64,000 bases of DNA from Aplidium turbinatum (Eukaryota > Chordata > Ascidiacea > Aplousobranchia > Polyclinidae): the NCBI GenBank assembly GCA_918807975.1, contig OU964918.1:46236477-46300476 (forward strand), written 5' to 3'. The notes beneath the pieces are model-generated. The model worked only from the letters and a program-made list of their open reading frames with translations. It was not told where the DNA came from and made no database searches. Below, in pieces: positions 23,251 through 34,636 of this stretch. The number at the start of each line of letters is the position of its first letter. Position 1 is the first letter of the stretch. The position numbers were made by a program, and so were the translations under genes.

Positions 23251-23844
23251 CAGGGGTCGGCAAACTTTCTGTACTACTGGGCCAAATCTACAAACTTCCG
23301 GTAACGTGCGGGCCGCATAAATTTCAACCTATAAACAATCGTCACATTATCCTTAAAATCATGGCGCACCTGCAACTCCTATTCCTGTGTCTATTGCACA
23401 ATGAGACGTGTCTGTTGCCGTTTTATATTTATTATCAAACACGTATTAAAACGCAATGCATTGTTTTTATTTACTTATCGTTTATCAATGTGAAGGATGA
23501 TGTTGTTTCTGTGTCATGGCCAAGGTGTTTAAATCAACTGGCAACTTTGTTGATGATATTTGCAATAGGCTACATCATTCAAATGACGATCTAACAGGCG
23601 AGTGCGAAGTTTATTCTTTGCGTAATTCATTTTTCAATTTTGAGAGATTTTGTAGCGTACATGGGAGTTACCGAGTAATGTCGGGAGACATGTTAAAGGG
23701 CTTTTTGTTATGATATAAAATAAATTCATGCGTACATAATGATGAAACTTTAGTTGATGCACTAAAAGTAAGATCGTTCGAGGGCCGCAAAAAGTTTGTC
23801 CGCGGGCCGCATTTGGCCCGCGGGCCGCAGTTTGCCGACCCCTG
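23251..23844. mobile_element. hAT MITE, 594 bp, perfect 8-bp TSD
   Basis: Starts CAGGGGTCGGCAAACTTTC and ends GCAGTTTGCCGACCCCTG. The duplication GTGTACAT is perfect (23243-23250 and 23845-23852). Near the right end are GGGCCGCA repeats, as in the 8491-9567 element. No transposase is left. It lies inside the Gypsy-type element. Confidence 0.92.
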
Positions 23845-23919
23845 GTGTACATCATTTATGTTTTGTCGATTCACCATTTTTGTTTGCAATATCACATGGT
23901 TCATCTGGGGGAGGGCTGG

Positions 23920-24223
23920 TGTGACGTTTGGCTTCGATCACCGCAAGCCCGCGCGAGAAACTAAATTAGTCTCGCGCTTGCCTTCAGATGACCTCACATT
24001 TTTTGTAAGTTACACGTTTCATTTTTTGACTACGTTGAGAAAAATTCATCAGTTTTGAGTTGGTTGAGTTACAGGACGGTTATTTATTTTTTTGCTTATC
24101 ACTAGAGAGAAGAAACTGAATTAATAAAACAAAAGTGCACAATTATTGTTTTTCTTCATTTTGCAAGGCGTTGAAAACTGAGACCGAAGAAAGAAAAGTG
24201 AACAAGTAGCCCGTTCGCGCACA
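23920..24223 (+). repeat. Right LTR of the Gypsy-type element
   Basis: Direct repeat of 21930-22234, preceded by the purine-rich tract and followed by TTAA and the SINE tail. Confidence 0.82.
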
Positions 24224-24305
24224 TTAAAGCCTCTATACAAGTATGCGAAACTGCCAGGATTAAGCTCTGCAAGAAGCTTTCCCAGTTCGAGGATAAAGAT
24301 TCAAT
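24224..24305 (+). mobile_element. tRNA-derived SINE, family 1 (3' portion)
   Basis: AAAGCCTCTATACAAGTATG ... GGATAAAGATTCAATCA matches the tail of the copy at 34637-34945. It shows that the LTR element landed within one SINE. Confidence 0.75.
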
Positions 24306-25283
24306 CAATCAGTGCCGCAGCTAGAAAAAAGTTTTAAGGGGGCGAAAGCAACTGTTGAAAGGGCAAATATTTTGATGATTGAAATAAAAAGTTTGTTCAA
24401 AAGTAGGCTATAGCTTCTGAATGAAGCCAAACTTTTATGAGAGGTCATTTAACATTACAATACAATGTTATTAAAAGGATTTAATAGTCGAAGCGGCGGT
24501 CGAATATCCTTGTGGCAAGACTTAGTGGTGCGATACTAATGAGCCCAGCCTCATGGGCGAAACACAGTGCCTATCGCTGTCAATTCTTACTACAATCGGT
24601 CAGTGGCGGATTCAGAACGTAATTTATGGGTGGGCCTAGGAAATATTTTGGTGGCCTTCACCAATAATGCCACGGCGGGCCAGCATACAAAAACTTAGTG
24701 TTACCGGAGCTTCTACAACCTACACAAGGCGGAGTCTCCTAGGTTTCGGATTAAAAAAGTTGATTATGTCATCATAATCCGAACTGTCAATGAGTCAGAT
24801 GTCTTTCGTTATGTCGTTAGAATACGTTATGAAACTAAACTAAAAAAAACAACTGAAAACTAAGCACAGCAGTTTACTGAAACTACAGTAAGTAAACTGC
24901 TGTACTGGCATAGGTAGGCGCGTAGGCCTACTGGTATCCAAAATTTATAAATATGCTGATTAGGATGCTAACTAAACGTTCGAAATTCAAAACCACGGAA
25001 TACAAATTTCGACTGAGCAAAAACTGACAAAAATGACACTATAGGCTACAAAAAAAACTGTTTTTATGAATGAAAAGGAATGAACGAGCCGTTCGTAAAA
25101 CAAATTCGACGAACCCTTACGCTAATCTGCAAGGTTTCGTTGAACCCCAAATTTTCGCCGAATCACAAAAACAAGAATCTACCACATTTAGTAGTAATAC
25201 ATTACTGTATTAACAAGACTTCTGTTGTTGTTTTTCTGAGACCAATAGTGAGATTCGAGGCTTTGTCTCGGAAACAGCAATTC

Positions 25284-25500
25284 TCATGTCACTTTCGTAT
25301 GCAAGCCGTTTCGTTTTTCTGTTTTAACATCCACACGAATGAAAAACCCATGCTCGCATAAATAAATGGTTACGAATAGCATGAGAACTTCAAGGGCAAC
25401 TTTTGTAATAAGAGAATAACTTTCAATTTGTTGGCACCTGTCTTCGTGCTTACTTTTATCATTCTTTGTTTTTAAATATGTTACATTAAAAAAAGTTACA
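25284..25500 (-). pseudogene. hAT transposase C-terminal fragment (ZBED/SCAND3-like)
   Basis: The minus-strand translation has SLITKVALEVLMLFVTIYLC, then EHGFFIRVDVKTEKRNGLHT, aligning with the conserved hAT dimerisation block (LPF-TTYLCE-GFS...KTK-RNRL). A stop follows at 25284 and the family likeness continues a little beyond it. Only the C-terminus remains. Confidence 0.6.
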
Positions 25501-25637
25501 TTTAAAAAGGTGTGGCAATCATGAGCCTTTCTTTTTTCTAGCATAAGTAGCCTATCTGTGTCTTAATACAGTGAAGAAAAAAAATGCAGGCTATTCCGGT
25601 CCGATACTGAGTACTGACTGATGGCTGACTACTGAAC

Positions 25638-25792
25638 CATGGACTTCTAAATAGTAGAATCTGGACTGGAAACGCAGTGACCAACAGTAGGCCAAACAGT
25701 TGGTACAACAGTTGACCAACCGTGGGCCAACAGCTAAGTAACTAACCATGTTGGCCCACTGTGTTCCAGATTCTACTATTTAGAAGTCCATG
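25638..25792. mobile_element. Palindromic MITE, 155 bp
   Basis: Arms CATGGACTTCTAAATAGTAG... and ...CTACTATTTAGAAGTCCATG are about 28 bases and complementary. Direct ACTGAAC copies flank it (25631-25637 and 25793-25799), which suits a 7-bp duplication. The centre repeats (C/G)CAAC(A/C)GT-like motifs. Confidence 0.65.
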
Positions 25793-27849
25793 ACTGAACA
25801 CTACCTCCAGGCTCCAGTCAATACAAAGCTTTAAGCAAACCTGCCTACAAAAAAGTACAAATACAGTAAAGTAAGCGTAGGCTAAAACGTTTTCTTCGAT
25901 TTCCTTACAAAAAAGAATTTCCTTAGAAATTGAAAATAGAACTAACATGCAAAAAGCAAACGTGAGGAAATTCATGTTTTGAGAAATTCATGTTTTGAGA
26001 AACTCAAGTTTTTCATACCGATCGTTTTTACCATGTTACGTAATAATACAGCAAAGATGTCAGATGAACACTTTCAGATGCTTGTGTTTCTTCGTGGAAA
26101 TTCAAAATAAAACTTGTTTGTTTCGAGTGGTTTATACCGTGTGAATGTTTGGCACCTAGCAAACAAAATTAGTTTACGCTAGTGTATGCACCGACGCAGA
26201 CGCCGCCAACTTTTTTTACAAGTTACATTGACGTATATGGCGTATGGTTTTTCGAATGTTTGCGCTTACGCTGACAGTGTCAATATTTTTTGTATGCGCG
26301 TACATCGCTGTAATACAGTATATATTTTTGTATTCTGTGTTACATGCAGATGGCACCATTACATCACGCATCAAACACACAGATGTTTATTAACCATCAC
26401 GTAAGCCGCAATTAAGTTTTGGCTGCACAATATTTTCCAAAAGTATTCGCTGATATACCATTCAGTAGGCCGTGTGTTAATGTTTCAGAGGACGTTCGCG
26501 CCGAACCCCTTAAACAGCTTCGTCGAACCCCAGGGGTTCGATCGAACCCTGGTTAAGAACCACTGGACTATATGGTCCGTCTTGAGCTAGCGTTATAAAG
26601 ATGTGACAAGTTCGTGAATGTTTATGGGCTGTTAATATCATGCTGTGAAATAATGCTGCCACAGACAATTCAGTGCCGCTTGGTTGTTCTAGTGTTAAAT
26701 AGGGCTACCAATCCTACCATACGTCCTCTTTTAAGAGGATTTGTCCTCGTTTTTCAAGAAAAATGAATTGTCCTCCGAGGACACTAAAAAATGCTCAAAT
26801 GTCCTGTTTTTTGACAGTTTGGGTTTTCATGCTTATATTTTCAACGGGATTATATTGCTTGATTGACGTTTCAGCGACGGCTTGTAGGCTATTTGTTTTC
26901 TAAACATTTTGTATAGGCTACCAATGTAACATGCTGATTTACAAATTCTACAAGAAATTGGCGCATTTTATGGAACTGTTGTCGAACGTTCATTGCCTGG
27001 TTCACTGTAAGATATTAAACGACATTTTAAAGGCCATGCTCACACTTTTACAAAAAATTATTCGTTTACCTACATACGTTTTATATTGATAGAATACAAC
27101 GCTTGTTGTACACATCGTTGATTACCAACTCAGTTTCGTTCCTTCGTTACTTGAAACAAATGTCTATAGGCTAAGTGCAATGTGTACAACACCTAACCTC
27201 CAGCAAAAGAAATCGTGGCATGGATAGGCCCAGTGGCGGCTGGTGGCTTCCTGAATTGGGGGGGCTGCAATCTGGCATATCCAAGAATTTTTGGAGGGCG
27301 ATATCAGACGAGCTTCGCGGGCGTGTCGCCGAAGGCGACACCCACGGCGGGGGGTCTGGGGGGCCTCCCCCAGAAAATTTTTTACAATTACATTTAATTT
27401 GGTGCATTTTGAGAGCATTTTCGAAAGAAATTTGGGAGTGGAATAACAGTCAAAAATGTTGCTGTAGAGCTTGAAAAGTACTAATATTTCAAATTTTTAT
27501 ATTCAAAATAAGTGCTAAATACAAAGGAAACTATGTTCTATGCACTTCGTCGTTTTCTCAATAGTTCGCTTAGTTTGTTGTCTGCAAATATTTATTGTCG
27601 ATCGCCGACATCAGGTACGAATGTCCATATACGATCCACAAAAAAAAATACACAGAAACAAAAGACAAACAGAAGTACATTCACAGCAATGACGCTGAAG
27701 TAAGCAATAAATTAATTAATCAATCGTCCATTTCAGATCATGCGATCCATATCACACAAATTAAACATGCAAAACAAAATCAATTCAAAATGAAATATGA
27801 CTTAATCTGTTCAAACACCCAACTATAAAAATAAATTTAAACTTTATCA

Positions 27850-28560
27850 ATCGATGAATGTTGATATCACTTCTGTGCCATAGCAGCCATCAAGGTTAGG
27901 TAATATATACGGCATACATAGATGATAGTGGTAGGTAGTTTTGTAGTAGTTTTTGTAATGAAGGAGGTAGTTTGAGTTGCGATAGCAGTCAGACATCATC
28001 AGGGAAGCAACAATAGAGTTTGACGATGATTCACATCTTCCAGCAAAAGAAAAGGCACATTTCCGTTGCAATGCATCAAATGTTACACAAGACTTGATGT
28101 TCACGTACGCTATAATGTTTGGACAAATTGTGAATAATTCTAAATGCATTATTGAATGCAACACGCAAGTGATTAATGTCACGTTGGTGATAATTTTCCC
28201 AAAGGAGACATGCATACACTGGGGTACAAAATGAACGGAAGAGAACATTTTTAACTTCACTGGAGCTCTTGTAAAATTTTGATTTTAATTTATTAGGAAA
28301 ACAGTATAATGATCGCACTTGTCGATTTATATCCTTGTCGTCACACATTGCCGTGTCAAGAAATACACCCAAATATCTGATGCTATCTACAAATTTGATT
28401 TGACTTCCGTTGAGGCGTGAAATTGGATTTAAATTTAACTTTAAGTGATTAGTTAGAAAACACATAGCAAACAACTTTTTGCAGTTAAAAACGATCTCAT
28501 TACAAAGTGCATAATCTTCGCACACACGCAGTATATTGCAGCATACACGCAGTATATGTA
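27850..28560 (-). pseudogene. Non-LTR retrotransposon (LINE) reverse-transcriptase C-terminal fragment
   Basis: The minus strand codes the thumb and C-terminal part of a LINE reverse transcriptase. Blocks are VFNCKKLFAMCF, then QIKFVDSIRYLGVFLDT, then DDKDINRQVRSLYCFPNKLK, then FRSFCTPVYACLLW. After a frameshift near 28090 the next frame continues with FDALQRKCAFSFAGRCESSS and a DCYRNSNY block. This order fits the CR1/L2-like or I-like LINE groups. The catalytic YADD part is missing upstream. It lies within hAT element B, as a 5'-truncated insertion. Confidence 0.65.
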
Positions 28561-28889
28561 ACCGTAACTACATCTTTTTTGGAGCACCTTGTAAGCTATA
28601 TGCCCACTGCTCCAGAACTAAAAATGCTTAAAAGTTAACAATTTTTATTCTTTCCTACAAAATTATCTTTTGCCAGCTGAAGCCAGCTAGCAACTCTGCA
28701 TGTATCACAAAACAGAAGGACAAAGACAAAATCTCAATTCTATCACAAGTATAAATGCCAACTGGATGGCAAGTATAAGTCATAACCATTACCGTAACCA
28801 ATTAACCATTGATCTCGCTCAAGCCATAGGTCTCACATTTCATTTTTGCTACACATTACTGAGCATCACATACAAAGGACAGCTGACCT

Positions 28890-30897
28890 TTATTTATAGA
28901 TAAATTCCATTCGGCGACTTTTTGCATTGGCAAAATGGTCAATTACCCTCTCATTGAAATCTTTGGTTTCAGTTATCAAGCTATTTTCTATTGACACCAT
29001 GGCTAATGCAGAAAGTCTTTCAGTACACATGGTGCTGCGAGAAAAGGTTTTAATCCTTTTTAGTGACGAAAAACAAGGTTCTGGTTCTGCTGTTGACATT
29101 GGAGTGGTAAGTAGAATTTTAGCTAGCTTTATTACTTCAGAAAAAGTTGATTGCATTCCTTCCAGGTTTAGCAATGAAAGCAGCTGCACAAGTCCACTCA
29201 CTGAATGCATGTCATTTCTAGAATAGAGAACAGACAGCTCCGGTTTAAGCTTGTCTTTAATTAGCATAGGGTATGCTTCACAACATTTTTCTAAAGCGTT
29301 TTCTGGAAACTGTCTTGCATATTGTGAAGCATTTTTCAAATTAAATAAATTGCTTGCTTCAAGATGATTGGTGAACTTGAATCTTTCTTGACACTGCATT
29401 AAGACAACATCACATACTTCTTTAGCATCAATTATTTGGGATTCAGGCATTCTCCGTGTGGGTGAAGGTGACTCATTCTCTGCAGCAATGCCTTCCCTTA
29501 CTCTTTGTATTGCTGACAGAAAATTATCTTGTGAGCACTGCACTTTGAATGATTCAAGCTCCACAGACTGCAGCTGAGCAAACAGTATGTCAAAATGAGG
29601 CATGATTTTCGAAAATAAATCTAACCAAAACACAAATTTTGGATCTATGAGCATTCGTTTTATACCAGCAAAGCCAGTCACCGAAGAGTTGCTTTGTTCC
29701 AAAGTTGAGCAGCATTCTATCAGTGCGTCTTTTACCTCAGATACAGCATTCACTGTCCTGCTTTTAAAATTCCATCGTGTTGCTGATGGGCGAGGAATAC
29801 GCCTTTGAGCAATTTAGTCCAAAGCAGCCATTTTTTGAGGAGATTTGGAGAAAAAACTTGGGATTCCTGAAAGACTGTTAAAAAAGACTCTGACACTGGT
29901 ATTTTGCGAAGTGGCTTTTTGTATAACCAAGTTTAGCTGGTGTGCATAACAATGGACAAAGTGTGCATTGCTATATACTTGCTTGATTCTTGATTGCACA
30001 CCATTTCTTGCACCATTCATAGCAGCAGCACCATCATAAGTTTGTGTTACAAGTTTGGATGTATTGCTCCCAAGCAAAACTTCAAGTTCCTGATTCCTGA
30101 AATAGGATTGAAGACAGAGCTTCTGCTATCTGGTTAGCTGAATTAAAAAAAAAAAAAATCTTTCAACAGGCTTCCCATGACTTTCATACCATAGTATAAT
30201 TAATTACCATCTGTGTCTTCTCTGAGATGTCAGTAGTTTCATCACACATGATTGCTACAAACTCAGACTGTGATATTTCTTCTTTGATTTTGCTTTTGCA
30301 AAGCTCAAGAATCGTTTCTAAAAGCTCATTTTGAATAGTTTTGGATGTACCTTTGCAAAATTAAAAAGATTTTGGAAGCGTGAGTCAAGATTGGAAGCAA
30401 AATCAATTAACCCTATGAACACACCAGGATTTTTTGAGCCTTAACTTTCATCATGTCCCTTTAATGGCAATTCAAATTTGCCACAAAACTTTATGCAATC
30501 TATAATCTTTGACAATACTGTTCTGTTCTTCATGATTATGTTTGGAGAGTTGATATCCAGAATCTATATATAAGTGTAGCAATATTAACTCTGCCAAGCA
30601 CTGAAAGGCTCAAAGTACTGTTCATGTGGAAAGTTGATCTACTATGCTTCTCTGTTTTTCTACTTAAATGTTTCAGGTCTTTCACACCTACTTTGGTCCA
30701 GGAATGTTCTTGATCTCCACCAAACAGTAAACAGGGAAAGCAAAAGAAAGCATTTTCACTGTTGCAGCCACACAGCCAGTCATGATCATCATACACATTT
30801 CTGTTAAACTTCCTTGCATAAGGGTTACCTTTACTGGTGGATGATTTGGAGTTGGTCTTCCTTGTGCTTTGATGCTAAGTTTTTCTTGTAAAGACAA
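28890..30897 (-). pseudogene. hAT transposase, ZMYM1-like, broken
   Basis: From the 5' side on the minus strand there is first a TTF-type zinc-finger region (DDHDWLCGCN then FFCFPCLLFGG, WTKVGVKDLKHLS) at about 30540-30800. Next is a catalytic-core block with a CDETTDISEKTQMVI motif around 30190-30270. Then comes TYDGAAAMNGARNGVQSRI and VHCYAHQLNLVIQ at 29814-30077. Last is a long frame to 28890 ending in the hAT dimerisation region (STAEPEPCFSSLKRIKTF then SALAMVSIENSLI). One in-frame stop at 29814-29816 separates the last two pieces, and frameshifts separate the earlier ones. Intact relatives mobilise the element in the nucleus. Confidence 0.8.
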
Positions 30898-31083
30898 CTA
30901 GGAAAACCTAATTTTTTTCAATAACATTACAGAATTATCCATTGTATATTAATTGCAAAATGTTCCAATTAAAGTGTAAATTACTATAGCATAAACCTGT
31001 TAAGACAAATGAAATCATAGTCAAATTTTTTAAATGAAGGTAGGTTCAGAGTCAAAATAAGAGTATTCATATATATCACTCCT

Positions 31084-31145
31084 GACGGATCACTGAGTGG
31101 AGACAATTATCGTTAAGTTCCTTGCCCTAGGAAATACTATAGCCT
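31084..31145 (-). mobile_element. SINE family 2 fragment
   Basis: GATCACTGAGTGGAGACAATTATCGTTAAGTTCCTTGCCC is a worn match to the middle of the SINE at 60236-60547. No head or tail seen. Confidence 0.4.
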
Positions 31146-31235
31146 ACCAACCATCAATATCATACAGTAGGCCTACCAAAGTGGTCCCTCAGCAGCATGG
31201 AGTCACATGCAAAGATCAAAACTGCGCAAAGATCG

Positions 31236-31312
31236 AAACCCTAACCTTATTCCTAATCCTAACTCTAACCCTTACCTTAATTAACCCTTCCTAACTTTAA
31301 TCCTAACTCTGG
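31236..31312. repeat. Degenerate CCTAA-type simple repeat
   Basis: A run of AACCCTAACCTTATTCCTAATCC-like units, recalling the telomeric CCCTAA repeat but irregular. It lies inside hAT element B, so it is an internal simple repeat, not a telomere. Confidence 0.5.
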
Positions 31313-32124
31313 CAATACCTGATTGTAACTATGGCAACAAGTGTGTAAAAATAGCCACTTTGTAATAATAATAGGATGGAGAAAGAAAACCGGACATAAA
31401 AGAAACCCATCCTCATGCAAAAGCAGGTTTCGATGTGGCCCAGGAGAGCAAGGTGTTGAGCTCTTTCTATGGTCAGACTGCACGTCACACAGTAGCCTAC
31501 GACAATTGAGGTTCGAGATCCAGTTTAAGTTATTGTTTCTTGTCCTAGCACTTTTGTTTTCTTGCCCTAGTACATCCTATAACCTGTTGAATACCCTAAC
31601 CCTACATCTATCACTCCTACATTCATGGCTCATCGCTACTCTGCGAAACAAAACCTAAGTTTAAAAAGTCTGTAAAATTATTCGGTTAGGGAGGGCTGTT
31701 TTCCATGCAGCCCTAACAGATTCAAAAATTGCTGTAAAATACCAAAAGAGGTGGAGCTTCAAGGCTATTTTTTAGCCAATCAGAGCGCTCGAAATCCAAA
31801 ATCTGGGGCTGCAGAGAATGTTGTCCAAAAGCCGTGTTTCCAAACAAAACTTTAAATATTTTAATTTTCGATCCGCAAACCACAAGTGAAAAAAGTAATC
31901 GGGTCAGACAAACACAGAGGAAAACATATTTTCCCTCTTTTCTCTTTCTTTCAGTGGGGGCTGCAGCCCTGCAGCCCCATGGCACGAGCCGCCACTGGAT
32001 AGGCCTACAGCTTTGCAAGGAAAGGGACAGATTTTTAATTTACGCCGTTTTTAGCATCTTCCTTAACGGTTATGTGCAGCCTACTGTTACTTCTTGCTGA
32101 CTCATAAAATCATTGTTGTCTTAA

Positions 32125-32362
32125 CCCCTTATGCCCTGACTTTTTTATTTATATATTTGGAAAAAAATTGTTGGTTTACTTCCCTTTAGAATGCAATATT
32201 AAATACATATCAACACAATTTTGAAACTTTTTGCTAAATTTATTTACCGTAATTAGCAAAACGTTTCAAAATTGTGTTAATATGTGTTTAATATTGCATT
32301 CTAAAGGGAAATTAAACCAACAATTTTTTTCCATATAAATAAAAAAGTCAGGGCATAAAGGG
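32125..32362. mobile_element. piggyBac-like hairpin MITE, TTAA TSD
   Basis: Flanked by TTAA (32121-32124 and 32363-32366). The ends CCCCTTATGCCCTGACTTTT and AAAAGTCAGGGCATAAAGGG are inverted. The arms, about 105 bases each, are complementary through most of the element (for example ATTTGGAAAAAAATTGTTGG against CCAACAATTTTTTTCCATAT), leaving a loop of roughly 25 bases. No coding capacity. Confidence 0.85.
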
Positions 32363-32893
32363 TTAATCATATTTCTTGCAAGTAATTTAACAATTTCATT
32401 AAGGCTGACCATTCCTTGTTGAAAAAAGTTAAGGCTTGGCCACCTGGAGATCGTGCCTGATTTGTCACACTTTGCAGAGTTTTGCGATCATGGCTGTCTG
32501 ATTGAAACTGTCTAAAAATTAGGAATTTTTTTCACTTTTTGCTGACTCTTAATAATATAAAATCATTGGTTGTCTTAAGGAAGCACTAAAAATGAGAAAA
32601 AATAAGTTAAACGTTCAGTCAATCTGTTTTCTTGTTATTTTTTTGATAACTTTTGCTGCGTAGGCCTATAGCCTACTGTAATGATCTAAATAAAAATGAT
32701 GTAAACGATTCTTCAAGCGTAAAATTCTACTTGCTGGCAAAACGTGTCCTCTTTTTAGGCGATGAAAATATGGTAGGCCTAGTGTTAAACATTAATATTT
32801 TTTTCATGAATTTGATTTTGGGTGGGCCCACTTTCAATCTGGGTGGGCCTGTACCAATCAGGCCCACCCGGTAGATCCGCCCCTGCAATCGGT

Positions 32894-33986
32894 TGCCGAG
32901 AAACACGTTGTAATAGTAGCTTATTAATTTTTTTTTAGGAGGGAGGAGCAAAATACACTTTTTGGAGGCTATTGCTCTCCCAACCCCTTCTTGGCTACGT
33001 CCCCACTTTAACCTATCGCTTTGGTGGAAGCCGTAAAATATCGAAAGAAAATAAAAACTCACTAATTTTCAATATCCTAAAATAGGCCTTAAGGCTTAAA
33101 AAGTCAAATAACTAGGTTCATAGCCTAAATATGATTTGAAAGGGTTAAAAATTTAGATTGATTGATGCATACAAATCTTTGTGGCTTTTTTTTGTCGGCC
33201 TATACGTTTTTTCTCACAGCCATAAACTGTTAAATATATTTTCCTTACTTTTCTTTGTAAGAATTTTTCGATTGCATTGTGAAACCGGAGGTTGTTCCCG
33301 CATTGTCACGAATTCTTGTTGCTTTCCGTCAAAATTTTTACTTAGCTCTATATTTCCTTGCTTGCGTTTAAGAATGTATTCTCGATGGTCTTTGTAATCA
33401 AATGTAATGTTTGCGGATGAACAAGATATTTTACTTGATCTGCACTTAACTTCATCAGTAACTATTTCTGAACTCAAGCTTTCTCCAGCCTAAATCTCAA
33501 CTCCTTTGTCAAAACAAATACAGTTGTGCTGTTCAGTCAGAACTCAGAATATGACCTAAATACGCAACAAAGCATTCGTTTTTTCTTTTTCCTGACCTCG
33601 TGCCCTGTTCCGCTTGTCCTAAACCATTTGGGTCAGTATAATTTAATAAAGCGAACGGAAGAATGTCGCATGGTAATAAGATTGCCGCTACAAAAGTCTT
33701 TGTATTCAATAGCCTACAGCTGCTGCCAAAATGTCTCGACGTAAAAATCGAGACATCAGATGGCCGAGACCAAGACGAGACTTTGACGGTTCGAGACCGA
33801 GATGCTAAAGACAGTGTCAGACTTGAGACACTGCAAAATAAGGATGCAAGTCAAAAATAAGGACATTTCTTAGAAATAAGGAGGGTAATATTTTCTGAAA
33901 TGTTCTTTAAACTAAGGACAAATCTTAGAAGGACGATATAGAAACCCTGAATTTTGGCCTACTCAGCCGCGCCTCTGTACGGCTGC
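32894..33986. other. No gene recognised; worn repeat pieces
   Basis: No coding region. G-rich and CCCC-rich hAT-like terminal strings occur at 32938-33010, and AAGGAC/ATAAGG motifs at 33830-33955 end GAAACCCTG like a transposon terminus, but neither could be delimited. Confidence 0.4.
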
Positions 33987-34420
33987 CAGTAGCGTAGCCA
34001 GGAATTTTGAAAGGGGGGGGTTTTGACCACCCAGCGGCGGGGGGTCTGGGGGGCCTTCCCCAGAAAATTTTGAAAAATTACTTTGAATTTGGTGCATTCT
34101 GAGAGCATTTTCAACAAAAATGTGGGTACGAATATTCCTGTAAAATGGTGCTGTCCGGTAGCATAGCAAAAGGATAAGATCAAGTTTTCTTCGGCATTTT
34201 TCGGAAATAAAGCTTAGTCGCTGTGTTTTCTTGTTGCTAATTCCTGGCTGAGATGTTTGAATGTTTGGTATTGGCAAAACTCGCTCTTTTAATGCAATTT
34301 TGTTTAAAATTAGGCAATTTTTTTTTAGACTGAAAGCATTATTCTCAATATCGTGACGTCATACGTGTGCCAAAGGGGGGGGTTGTAACCCCCAAAACCC
34401 CCCCCTTGGCTACGCCACTG
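33987..34420. mobile_element. hAT MITE, 434 bp, perfect 8-bp TSD
   Basis: Ends CAGTAGCGTAGCCAGG and CCTTGGCTACGCCACTG are inverted. The duplication ACGGCTGC is perfect (33979-33986 and 34421-34428). The block GGCGGGGGGTCTGGGGGGCC with AATTTGGTGCATT(C/T)TGAGAG is shared with the left end of hAT element B. It was probably moved by a related transposase. Confidence 0.92.
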
Positions 34421-34636
34421 ACGGCTGCACTAACTTCTTTTTACTGTGAGACTGAGACGCCGAGCGAAACGCATCGGCCTATGTGCATGCGATAAAACGC
34501 TATAAAGACGGCGTATTATTACGGTAGGCCTACTTAAAATTGAAACTTCAAACTCGTCAATTTTAGTGGTCAGGTCTGCATCGGTTCTTCTAAAAATCTA
34601 TAAAGACTTGTGCCAGGATAGAATATGCCAATTGTC

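Larger units (their letters stand above)
21930..24223 (+). mobile_element. Short Gypsy-type LTR element, broken, inserted in a SINE
   Basis: A fossil element bounded by direct repeats of about 305 bp (21930-22234 and 23920-24223), roughly 98 percent alike by eye, so moderately young. LTRs begin TGTGACG and end CGCACA. Just inside the left LTR is TGGTGACCCCGACGTGA, a typical primer-binding site of Gypsy elements. A purine-rich tract (GGGGGAGGG) lies just before the right LTR. The target duplication appears to be TTAA. The interior is too short for a full set of gag and pol genes and holds a hAT MITE, so this is a broken or non-autonomous copy. Confidence 0.8.
25050..26565 (-). mobile_element. 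hAT remnant with the right terminus preserved
   Basis: The right end GGTTAAGAACCACTG at 26551-26565 is a standard hAT terminus, preceded by alternating GAACCCC/GGGGTTCG motifs. Similar GTTCGACGAACCC motifs at 25090-25160 mark the region near the left end, but the exact left boundary and the duplication are not clear. The minus strand at 25284-25500 still shows a transposase C-terminal block (VTIYLCEHGF then KTEKRNGLHT). The coordinates on the left are approximate. Confidence 0.55.
27231..31997 (-). mobile_element. hAT element B (inner), 4.8 kb, perfect 8-bp TSD
   Basis: The left end CAGTGGCGGCTGGTGGC and right end GCCGCCACTG are inverted, and the duplication GATAGGCC is perfect (27223-27230 and 31998-32005). 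Subterminal DNA is rich in GGGGGGCTGCA. It carries a ZMYM1-type hAT transposase on the minus strand (28890-30897) and a LINE fragment. The left subterminal block (GGCGGGGGGTCTGGGGGGCC and the next 90 bases) is shared with the MITE at 33987-34420. Confidence 0.88.
24601..32885. mobile_element. hAT element A (outer), 8.3 kb with nested insertions, perfect 8-bp TSD
   Basis: The left end CAGTGGCGGATTCAG and right end ATCCGCCCCTG form an inverted repeat, followed inward by GGGTGGGCC on both sides. The duplication CAATCGGT is perfect (24593-24600 and 32886-32893). Without the nested element B (27231-31997) the unit would be about 3.5 kb. No transposase of its own is certain. Nested inside are a hAT remnant (ends at 26565), a palindromic MITE (25638-25792), element B and a piggyBac-like MITE (32125-32362). 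Confidence 0.85.

Noticed and set aside
24306-24600. Transposon terminus CAGTGCCGCAGCTAG near 24320
   Set aside because: No partner end or duplication could be located.
27164-27474. Overlapping open frames of 60-99 codons on both strands
   Set aside because: They cross the G-rich terminus of hAT element B; composition is Gly/Pro-rich repeat and not protein.
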